DNA of 7,041 bases from Bdellovibrionales bacterium (lineage in GTDB: Bacteria; Bdellovibrionota; UBA1018; CAIMNF01), in contig CANGWP010000111.1 in the NCBI GenBank assembly GCA_947457605.1, forward strand, positions 1-7,041, in the 5' to 3' direction. The stretch's first letter is position 1. Each line of letters begins with the position of its first letter. Below, piece by piece: positions 1-5,956 of the stretch. Under the pieces are notes generated by a model. The model ran no database searches, was not told the origin of the DNA, and saw nothing but the letters and a program-made list of their open reading frames with translations. The translations under genes were made by a program, and so were the position numbers.

Positions 1-312
1 AAGGTTGATCTGGTGATTGATTTTACCGAACCCGGTGCAAGGCAGTCGAAGTTTTTTGCGTTTGGGATGCGGGGAAGAGGTAAATTTGTAGTAGGCCGCA
101 AGGCTGGCTTGTTCTTTCGGAAATCCAGATACGACCGGGTTTATGACTCGGGCGCGGATGAGAATTGTCCGAAAGATTATCTGGAGGGTGAGGCCTGGGC
201 ACAGAAGCGTGTGCTTGAGCTTGCCGGCATCCAGGTGGTTCGTCACGGGGGGGTGACGCGGGATCTTTCCAAGGAGATCGCATCCACGCTTCCTCCGATG
301 CAGAACCGATGA
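1..312 (+). CDS. C-terminal part of an unidentified protein (5' end outside window)
   Basis: The reading frame is open from base 1 (AAG GTT GAT CTG) to the TGA at 310-312, so the true start probably lies upstream; the GTG at 13 is an internal candidate only. I do not recognise the family with confidence. The visible order VDLVIDF, VVGRKAG, RYDRVYD and LELAGI weakly recalls the N-terminal half of family 9 glycosyltransferases (heptosyltransferase type), but the donor-binding C-terminal half of that family is absent, since the frame stops about 20 residues after LAGI. The VIDFT string also occurs in dihydrodipicolinate reductase, but the rest does not match. No membrane segment is visible. The stop is 3 nt before the resB start and in the same frame, so it probably belongs to the same operon and may feed ribosomes to resB. 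A G7 run lies near the 3' end. Coding status is fairly sure; function is unknown. Confidence 0.6.
   Translation, partial: KVDLVIDFTEPGARQSKFFAFGMRGRGKFVVGRKAGLFFRKSRYDRVYDSGADENCPKDYLEGEAWAQKRVLELAGIQVVRHGGVTRDLSKEIASTLPPMQNR
241..258 (+). repeat. Perfect 6-bp inverted repeat around a G run
   Basis: CGTCAC (241-246) and GTGACG (253-258) are exact inverted complements separated by six G, giving a G7 run at 247-253. It lies within the last quarter of the first coding region (codons for R-H-G-G-V-T). It could be simple codon choice. It is recorded because a mononucleotide G run in a coding frame can slip. Confidence 0.5.
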
Positions 313-315
313 ACG

Positions 316-1791
316 ATGAAAACCCGCATTGAATGGTTCCTTGAGAAAATCTGGTCGATTCTGATTTCGCTGAAGCTTGCGGTGCTCGTGATCGCATCTC
401 TTGCGATCACCCTCTCTGCGGCTACCATTCTGGAGTCCAAATATGACACGCGGACCGCCCAGTACTTTGTGTATCGCGCAGGCTGGTTCTATGCGCTGTT
501 GAGTTTGCTTGGGCTCAATATTCTGGCGGTAGCGCTCAGTCGGCTTCCTTGGAAAAAGAAGCACATTCCATTTCTGATGGCACATGCGGGGATTCTGATG
601 ATCCTGACCGGTTCCTGGCTCACCTATGTTTCGGGTGTGGATGGTTCGATCCGCATCGGTGAGGGTGAAGTGAGTTCCACAGTGGAGCTCGACCAGTTCA
701 CTCTGGTCATGCGGGATGGTGAGGCGACCCGGACTGCCGATTTTCCGTGGGTGCCTGAGATGATCGCCCGGAAGTTCGAACCGATGGAATTGCCGGAGAT
801 GAAGATCCGGATCGAGAGGCTCATCTCGGACGCAGAGCCCAGAGTTCGATTTTTGCCCTCAACAGACGCCCAAGCCGCAGCTCCTGCGGTAAAAATCAAG
901 ATTCTCGGTGCACCCATGGGGGGTACTCCTGAGTTCTGGCTTTGGTCCGGAGCTCCGGCCTGGGCCTCCCAGAGCATGGGCCTTGCGCGATTCTTGATTC
1001 GAAAGGAATCCCAGAAGGATCTGGCGGCCGTTCCCGGTGCCGGACCCCAGGCGCGATTGGATTTCGTAGTGACAAACCAGGGAAAGCTCCGCTTTGAGGC
1101 AACTTCGATTCGCGGTGAAAAAAAGAGCGGCTTGATTGATCTGGCGAAGCTTGAGCAAAAAGAGGATCCCGTCATCATTGATCCGGGCTGGAGGATGCCG
1201 ATTCGGATCGAGTTGAAATCATTTTTGCCTTTGGCCGTGAATCAAACCGATTACATCCAAAAAAAGAAGAGCGCCGGCATGGGTTCTTCCCAACCCCAGC
1301 CTGCCATGCAGATTTCTCTTCTGCGGAGGCCGGATTCAAAGCTGTGGCTTGGCCTTGGCGATCGCGCGGATTTCACTGACGAAACGGGGCTTCCGATCTC
1401 CATCGGATATTATCCAAAGCAGGTGTTTCTCCCGTACGGAATCCGGCTTAAAAAGTTCGAGATGACCCACAACCCGGGCACCATGGATCCTGCAAGTTAT
1501 TCCTCGTACGTGCAGGTGGTTCCGGGACTTAAGAAGAATGAGGCGGAGCTCGATGCCCTCCCGGTTCATCACATTACGATGAACGAACCTCTTCCGATGG
1601 AAAACTATACGTTCTATCAGGCAAGTTACATCCCCGATCAGCCGCGCCCGACCGTTACCATACTTTCCGTGAATCATGATCCAGGGCGGTTTCTCAAATA
1701 TTCGGGTTCGATCCTGCTTATCCTTGGATCTGTAATGCTGTATCTCTCCAAAGTCATTCAAAAGCGAAAAAAGGAGCCGGTTCGTGCGTAG
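316..1791 (+). CDS. resB: ResB/CcsB (Ccs1) cytochrome c biogenesis protein
   Basis: This is the ResB (CcsB/Ccs1) subunit of system II cytochrome c maturation, which works with CcsA to move heme across the inner membrane and deliver it to reduced apocytochrome CxxCH sites. The 491-residue protein has the family layout: membrane segments at about residues 13-36, 55-76 and 82-105, a large extracytoplasmic domain at about 108-458, and a final membrane segment at about 463-484 with a basic tail (QKRKK). The stretch MAHAGILMILTGSWLTY (from residue 88) running into GSIRIGEGE is very typical of ResB; His90 lies in that third segment and may be the transmembrane heme ligand. The ATG at 316 follows the previous stop by 3 nt and has no clear Shine-Dalgarno sequence, so reinitiation is likely. 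The end overlaps ccsA by 8 nt. The family call is firm. Confidence 0.93.
   Translation: MKTRIEWFLEKIWSILISLKLAVLVIASLAITLSAATILESKYDTRTAQYFVYRAGWFYALLSLLGLNILAVALSRLPWKKKHIPFLMAHAGILMILTGSWLTYVSGVDGSIRIGEGEVSSTVELDQFTLVMRDGEATRTADFPWVPEMIARKFEPMELPEMKIRIERLISDAEPRVRFLPSTDAQAAAPAVKIKILGAPMGGTPEFWLWSGAPAWASQSMGLARFLIRKESQKDLAAVPGAGPQARLDFVVTNQGKLRFEATSIRGEKKSGLIDLAKLEQKEDPVIIDPGWRMPIRIELKSFLPLAVNQTDYIQKKKSAGMGSSQPQPAMQISLLRRPDSKLWLGLGDRADFTDETGLPISIGYYPKQVFLPYGIRLKKFEMTHNPGTMDPASYSSYVQVVPGLKKNEAELDALPVHHITMNEPLPMENYTFYQASYIPDQPRPTVTILSVNHDPGRFLKYSGSILLILGSVMLYLSKVIQKRKKEPVRA
1771..1776 (+). promoter_or_regulatory. Shine-Dalgarno site for ccsA
   Basis: AAGGAG sits inside the 3' end of resB, 7 nt before the GTG at 1784. 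It fixes that GTG as the ccsA start and explains how an overlapping, non-ATG start is used. Confidence 0.8.
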
Positions 1792-3496
1792 TGGAATTTT
1801 GATTTTGTCCTTGTCCCTTTTGTCTTTCATCGTGGGAAGTGGAGTCCGGGCCGCTGGTGCGCTCGATGCCTTGCCGGGGATCCGTCTCAATGATCTGAGA
1901 CTCATGCCGACTCAGAGCGGGGGGAGGCTGAAACCCTTTGATGAGTTTGCCCGCGAAAACCTGCTTGCGATCACAGGATCAAGAACCTTCGGGAATCTGG
2001 ACCCGAGCGAGACCCTGCTTTCGATGATGGTGAGTTCTAAGGAGTGGTCCGAAGTAAAGATGATCCGAATCTCGGTGCCAGAGGTGAATCAGCAGCTTCT
2101 TTTGGATTCCGGGCGCAAGTTTTTCTCCGCCGCCGAGCTTCTTGCCAGCAATGCGTTTCTCCAATACTCGGAAAGCATCCAGTCCAATGGAACTGCTGGC
2201 GAGCAGGTGACCGACACGGGTGTCAATGCCGTGAGTGGAAAAGCGGATCCGAGGTCAGAAGAGCTGAAGCGTGTGGTGGACCGGGTTGCCCGCTTTCAGG
2301 CGATCGTTACAGGACGGATGTGGGCGGTGACGCCTGCGCGCGATTCCGCGGGAATCGAAAAGTGGAAAACGGTGGCAGAGGGGATGATGGAGTCATCTCC
2401 CCAGTCACAGGAAATCTTTGGAGTGCTCAAAAACTACCTCGATCGAAATGCGGATGGAGTGAATCAGGGACTTGCGCGTGCCCGTCTTGCCATCGAGGGA
2501 GGCGTTCAAAATTTTGATCAGCACAAGAACAAGATTCTGGCCGAGACCTTTTACAACCGGCTCAGGCCCTTTTTGCAGGCCATGATTTTCTATTTGATCG
2601 CAGGGATCTTCTGGCTCTTTGCCGGAGCGCATGCGTTTCCACGGATTCTTTCAAAATTCCTGACCATTTGTGCGGTGACCATGCATGCCTTGGGATTTGC
2701 ACTTCGGTGCTATGTTGCAGGCCGGCCTCCGGTGACCAACATGTATGAGTCCATCATCTGGGTATCCCTTGGAGTGATGGTGTTTGCGGTGCTGCTGTTT
2801 TTGAAGAACCGGCAGAATGTGCTCATGACCACGGCGACCTTTCTTGCAGGTCTTTCGCTCTTTGCCGCAGATGCAGCGCCCATGGTGATGGACCCGACCA
2901 TTAGGCCCCTTGTGCCTGTGCTTCGAAGCAATTACTGGCTTACGATCCACGTTCTGACGATCACGCTCAGCTACGGGGCCTTCATGCTTGCGATGGGGAT
3001 CGCAAACGTTGCGCTTTATTGGTTCTATGAGATTTCCAAAAAAGGTGAGACGCGCACGATTTCAGAAAGAATTGCACTGCTCAACCAACTCGCGTATCGG
3101 GCGCTCATGTTCGGAACGGTTCTTCTGGCAGCAGGAACGATCTTGGGCGGAGTATGGGCGGATTACTCGTGGGGCCGGTTCTGGGGATGGGATCCAAAAG
3201 AGGTTTGGGCCTTGATTGCGCTTCTTTCGTACATGGCGGTTCTTCATGGCCGCTACACCGGTTGGGTCGGGAAGTTCGCCTTTCCCCTTTGGACCGTGAT
3301 CTGCTTTTCGACCGTGGTCATGGCCTGGTATGGCGTGAACTTTGTGCTTGGAGTAGGGCTTCATTCGTACGGATTTTCAACGGGCGGTCAGGCCTTCGTG
3401 TTCGGGTTCTTGCTCCTTCAGACCACCTTTTGTTTGTGGGTCGCTTATCATCACCAAAAGCTGAAGAAATCGACGCCGGCGGGGCAGGCGGGGTAA
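1784..3496 (+). CDS. ccsA: CcsA (ResC) heme handling protein with long N-terminal extracytoplasmic domain
   Basis: This is the CcsA/ResC channel and heme-presenting subunit of system II cytochrome c synthetase. Residues 1-24 form a signal peptide or anchor (hydrophobic run to VRAA). Residues about 25-260 are a soluble domain beginning with GGRLKPFDEFARENLL, a pattern seen in long CcsA forms. About nine membrane helices follow from residue 263. The tryptophan-rich WWD segment WGRFWGWDPKEVW covers 463-475. His389 (TIHV), His488 (LHGR) and His527 (GLHSYGF) fall where the first periplasmic, the transmembrane and the second periplasmic heme-binding histidines of CcsBA are expected; the 39-residue gap from 488 to 527 agrees with the spacing I recall. 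The GTG start is supported by AAGGAG at 1771-1776 and overlaps resB by 8 nt. MurB follows after 10 nt. The family call is firm; the role of the N-terminal domain is not known. Confidence 0.95.
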   Translation: MRSGILILSLSLLSFIVGSGVRAAGALDALPGIRLNDLRLMPTQSGGRLKPFDEFARENLLAITGSRTFGNLDPSETLLSMMVSSKEWSEVKMIRISVPEVNQQLLLDSGRKFFSAAELLASNAFLQYSESIQSNGTAGEQVTDTGVNAVSGKADPRSEELKRVVDRVARFQAIVTGRMWAVTPARDSAGIEKWKTVAEGMMESSPQSQEIFGVLKNYLDRNADGVNQGLARARLAIEGGVQNFDQHKNKILAETFYNRLRPFLQAMIFYLIAGIFWLFAGAHAFPRILSKFLTICAVTMHALGFALRCYVAGRPPVTNMYESIIWVSLGVMVFAVLLFLKNRQNVLMTTATFLAGLSLFAADAAPMVMDPTIRPLVPVLRSNYWLTIHVLTITLSYGAFMLAMGIANVALYWFYEISKKGETRTISERIALLNQLAYRALMFGTVLLAAGTILGGVWADYSWGRFWGWDPKEVWALIALLSYMAVLHGRYTGWVGKFAFPLWTVICFSTVVMAWYGVNFVLGVGLHSYGFSTGGQAFVFGFLLLQTTFCLWVAYHHQKLKKSTPAGQAG

Positions 3497-3506
3497 GGCG
3501 CACGCA

Positions 3507-4448
3507 ATGGCCTTGATTTCGGATTTTCTTGCGGATTTAAAGGGGATTCAGGGGCAGTTCCGCGGGGAAGTGGAGTTTGATTCGCCTTTGTCGAAGGTCG
3601 TCTATTATCGGATCGGGGGGCAGGCCTCCGTCATGATCACCCCTCGTGCGTTTTCCGATCTGGAACTCCTGCATGGGGCTTTGCGACGCCATCCGGTTCC
3701 CTTTTTTGTGATGGGCTGGGGGTCGAATCTCTTGTTCCCGGATCATGGGTTTCAGGGCCTCATGATTCGAATGAAGCACCTCTTTACCGAAGTTGAAGAG
3801 ATTGCAGAGGGACGGCTTCGGGTCGGAGCTTCGGTGGGCGCAAATGTGTTGCTGAAAATTGCCTCCGAAAAAGGATACGGAGGCCTTCATCGCTTTACCG
3901 GAATCCCTGGTTCTGTTGGGGGCATGGTTGCCATGAATGCCGGCACCCATGAAGGGGAAATGAGCGATGTGATTTTGCGATCCGAATGGGTGAATTTGAC
4001 CCAAGACGCGGATTCGCTGCAGATTCACTCCAGGGTTCACGGAGTGGGGGATTTTTCGTATCGACGAAATCATTTTTTGCAGCCTCATGATCTTCTGACC
4101 CACGTCGAGCTTCGATATGAAAGGTCTGATTCGAAAACGGTCAAAGCCAAAATCGATGAGCTCTATCAGCGAAGAAAGGCAAGTCAGCCCGTGGAGTACC
4201 CATCTTGCGGGAGTGTGTTCATGAACCCGAAGGCCCACGGGCTCCGGGCGTGGGAAGTGGTCGAGAAGCTTGGGCTTCGCGGTCACCAAATCGGAAACGC
4301 ACAAGTCTCGGAAAAACATCCGAACTTCATCGTGAATCTCGGAGGCGCGACATCTTCGGATGTGCGCGCGCTCATCGATCTGATCAAGAGCCGTGCTCTG
4401 TCAGAACTTGGAATCGAACTTCATGAGGAAGTGAGGATTCTTTCGTGA
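3507..4448 (+). CDS. murB: UDP-N-acetylenolpyruvoylglucosamine reductase MurB
   Basis: MurB is the cytoplasmic FAD enzyme that reduces UDP-GlcNAc-enolpyruvate with NADPH to UDP-N-acetylmuramate, the second committed step of peptidoglycan synthesis. The 313-residue length is normal. Visible motifs in order are YRIGGQAS (34-41), GWGSNLL (70-76), GIPGSVGGMVAMNAG (132-146), the FAD-binding core, then SYRRNHF (184-190) with Arg186 at the substrate-binding arginine position. RRKASQP (222-228) leads to CGSVFMNP (234-241), where Ser236 is the expected proton donor. IGNAQVSEKHPNFIVN (262-277) follows, and ELHEEVRIL (304-312) ends the protein, with Glu308 as the likely catalytic glutamate. All key residues are present, so it should be active. 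The ATG has TAAGG 8 nt upstream, built on the ccsA stop codon. Clustering with cytochrome maturation genes is unusual in function but compact in layout. Confidence 0.97.
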   Translation: MALISDFLADLKGIQGQFRGEVEFDSPLSKVVYYRIGGQASVMITPRAFSDLELLHGALRRHPVPFFVMGWGSNLLFPDHGFQGLMIRMKHLFTEVEEIAEGRLRVGASVGANVLLKIASEKGYGGLHRFTGIPGSVGGMVAMNAGTHEGEMSDVILRSEWVNLTQDADSLQIHSRVHGVGDFSYRRNHFLQPHDLLTHVELRYERSDSKTVKAKIDELYQRRKASQPVEYPSCGSVFMNPKAHGLRAWEVVEKLGLRGHQIGNAQVSEKHPNFIVNLGGATSSDVRALIDLIKSRALSELGIELHEEVRILS

Positions 4449-5131
4449 TCCGGAGCGGGGGAGTTTTTTATCACCTGCGTGCTCTGCGATTTAAAAATGC
4501 GCTTTGGAGCGGCCATCAAAGCAGCGTTGCTTCCTTTCTAGACGCCTGGAATCCCAAAGCAAAGGACCTTACCTTGATAGGGCCTTCTGCGGGCTATTCC
4601 CTGCCGACAGGGTTTTTAACCCGCTTTGAAACCGTTTACGCCTACGAGCCTGACCCGTGGGCGCGGATGATTTTTGAGCGGATTCATGGGGTCCGTCCGG
4701 TTTGGAAAAAAACCGGGTTTCGGTTTTTAGGGGCTGATCCGATCGGGCAATTGCCAAAGGATCAGTCAGCTGTTTTGTTTTGCAATGTCTTGGGCCAAAT
4801 CGGGATTCCAAGCACCCACAGGCTTAAGAAAAGCCTTGAGACCCATCTTAAGGATCGCGAGTGGGCGTCGTACCATGATGCCCTTTCGGGCAATGACATT
4901 GATTTTGACCTGGAGGACGCGCGTCCGGAGAAGGCGCTGCTTCCGAAGTTGAAGGAATGGATCTATGTCCGGAGTCCAAGGTCAGGCAGCATCGAAGTGA
5001 ATGCCCACCATGCGCCGGATTTGTTTGATGGAAATTCAGGGAGCTACCGCTACTGGCAGTGGCGGATCACGCCCAGGCAAACGCATTTGATCGAGGGTGT
5101 GTTTCAAAACCATTTGAAAAAGGCCCTTTGA
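4445..5131 (+). CDS. Methyltransferase-like protein (SAM-dependent class I fold, possibly degenerate)
   Basis: This 228-residue protein is probably cytoplasmic, with no signal peptide or membrane segment. DLTLIGPSAGYSLP (41-54) sits where class I methyltransferases carry their SAM-binding glycine loop, and VYAYEPDPWAR (64-74) looks like the following strand ending in an acidic ribose-binding residue, Glu68. LGADP (95-99) and AVLFCNVLGQIG (109-120) resemble later core motifs, followed by SYHDALSGN (142-150). The glycine loop is GPSAG rather than the usual GxGxG, so binding of SAM is inferred and may be lost. The substrate is not evident. The GTG start overlaps the murB stop as GTGA, with GAGGA at 4433-4437 7 nt upstream, so it is translationally coupled to murB and is the last gene of the run. 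A cell-wall role is only a suggestion from position. Confidence 0.7.
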   Translation: MIRSGGVFYHLRALRFKNALWSGHQSSVASFLDAWNPKAKDLTLIGPSAGYSLPTGFLTRFETVYAYEPDPWARMIFERIHGVRPVWKKTGFRFLGADPIGQLPKDQSAVLFCNVLGQIGIPSTHRLKKSLETHLKDREWASYHDALSGNDIDFDLEDARPEKALLPKLKEWIYVRSPRSGSIEVNAHHAPDLFDGNSGSYRYWQWRITPRQTHLIEGVFQNHLKKAL

Positions 5132-5168
5132 TCATTCGAATTTGATTCAACTCTGAGCCCTGCGCCTT

Positions 5169-5248
5169 GATGTGTCTTTTTGGACATGGTGAGGAATCTT
5201 CGTGCCAGGATTCCATCGAGGCACGGAAACAATCAAAAATGACACATC
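5169..5248 (+). promoter_or_regulatory. Possible structured 5' leader: outer helix enclosing a potential pseudoknot
   Basis: In the 168-nt gap before the secreted-protein gene, GATGTGTC (5169-5176) pairs with GACACATC (5241-5248). The helix continues as TTTTTGG (5177-5183) with TCAAAAA (5233-5239), leaving one bulged base at 5240. Inside, GGAATC (5193-5198) pairs with GATTCC (5209-5214), and its loop segment CGTGCC (5201-5206) is exactly complementary to GGCACG (5220-5225), the layout of an H-type pseudoknot with linkers of 2, 2 and 5 nt. No U-run follows directly, so it is not a simple terminator. It may be an RNA leader controlling the gene at 5300, a small RNA, or overlapping protein-binding palindromes at the DNA level. 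I do not recognise a known riboswitch class and I see no convincing promoter in this gap. Confidence 0.5.
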
Positions 5249-5284
5249 TGGATAAACCTTTTTGAATTAGAGACACTGATTCCC

Positions 5285-5290
5285 AAGGAG
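5285..5290 (+). promoter_or_regulatory. Shine-Dalgarno site for the gene at 5300
   Basis: AAGGAG ends 9 nt before the ATG at 5300, with an A-rich spacer. It is the strongest ribosome binding site in the window along with that of ccsA, and it selects the ATG at 5300 over the in-frame ATG at 5309. It lies 36 nt downstream of the outer helix of the structured leader. Confidence 0.85.
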
Positions 5291-5299
5291 AAATAAAAT

Positions 5300-5911
5300 A
5301 TGGAACGTATGCGGATTTATTTACTGAGTTCACTTCTGGTTGGCTGGTTTGCTTACCTGCCTCCGGGGGAGGCCGCGGGTTGGGAGATCGTTACTGAGTT
5401 TGATGCCAAGTCAATCGCCTCAGCCTGTGTTTATCGCGATCGCGGTGCTTCGGTCTGTTTTGGGAATCCGGAGGGGAGGTCGGATTCAACCTTGAACCGG
5501 CATCGACTGGAGCGTCCCCTCGTGGATCCTTCCTGCCAATACCGGGTTCATGTGAAACACCTGAATTCCATGATCAATACACCCGCAAATCGTGGCAAAC
5601 CGGAGATGAGGGAGCGAATCTACACGGCTTCCGCAATCGAGTCGGTGGACCTCGGTCTCACGGTTCACAATCAGATCTCGGTTCCGGTACAAGAGTACCT
5701 GCAAGATCACAGGCTATCGATTACCACGGTGGGAAGGAGATCGGCTGCGGGCTACCTTGAGGAATCCGCAACCTTCCATCTCTTTCTGGATCCGCGGGCC
5801 AATTCCGTTCCAAGGACCCGGGATGAGGCGAGGAACCTTCTTTTTTCATATTTCGACCGCATAGTGGTGGAGCGATTCTGCGAGACGGTTTCCAGCGAGC
5901 TAAATCTGTAA
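5300..5911 (+). CDS. Hypothetical exported protein, four cysteines
   Basis: I do not recognise a family. The 203-residue product starts with MERMR and a hydrophobic run (about 6-20) ending in PPGEAAG, a Sec signal peptide probably cut near residues 26-27. There is no cysteine just after the cut, so it is not an obvious lipoprotein. The mature part has Cys43, Cys53, Cys79 and Cys194, enough for two disulfide bonds in the periplasm or outside. No further membrane segment is visible, and the sequence looks like a mixed alpha/beta globular domain. The ATG is supported by AAGGAG at 5285-5290. The gene is preceded by a structured gap that separates it from the murB run, so it probably starts a new transcription unit. 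The next gene, also exported, begins 45 nt after the stop in the same frame. Function unknown; coding status is good. Confidence 0.8.
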   Translation: MERMRIYLLSSLLVGWFAYLPPGEAAGWEIVTEFDAKSIASACVYRDRGASVCFGNPEGRSDSTLNRHRLERPLVDPSCQYRVHVKHLNSMINTPANRGKPEMRERIYTASAIESVDLGLTVHNQISVPVQEYLQDHRLSITTVGRRSAAGYLEESATFHLFLDPRANSVPRTRDEARNLLFSYFDRIVVERFCETVSSELNL

Positions 5912-5956
5912 CCGCGCACTCAAGTCCGGTCTGGATCTTTCCGATCAGTCCAAGGC

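Noticed and set aside
10..36. Dihydrodipicolinate reductase (DapB) motif VIDFT
   Set aside because: Only this short string matches; the following GTTG-type loop and the rest of DapB are absent.
624..1178. 184-codon open frame on the - strand opposite resB
   Set aside because: It is antisense to a firm resB gene and its serine/arginine-rich translation is typical of a shadow frame.
1118..1266. Two A-AAA-AAG slippery heptamers in the resB frame (1119-1125 and 1260-1266)
   Set aside because: Both are explained by lysine codons, no downstream stimulatory structure is evident, and the resB frame is complete without a shift.
2044..2517. 157-codon + strand frame inside ccsA
   Set aside because: It is out of frame within ccsA, with a Cys/Arg/Gly-rich translation and no domain; ccsA is continuous across it.
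3537..4319. 260-codon open frame on the - strand opposite murB
   Set aside because: It lies wholly opposite a clear murB with all catalytic motifs; its translation shows no recognisable domain and no ribosome binding site was found. It is a mirror of murB codon use.
5220..5233. Possible sigma-54 promoter starting at GGCACG
   Set aside because: The -12 GC element is missing at the required distance (bases 5232-5233 are AT).
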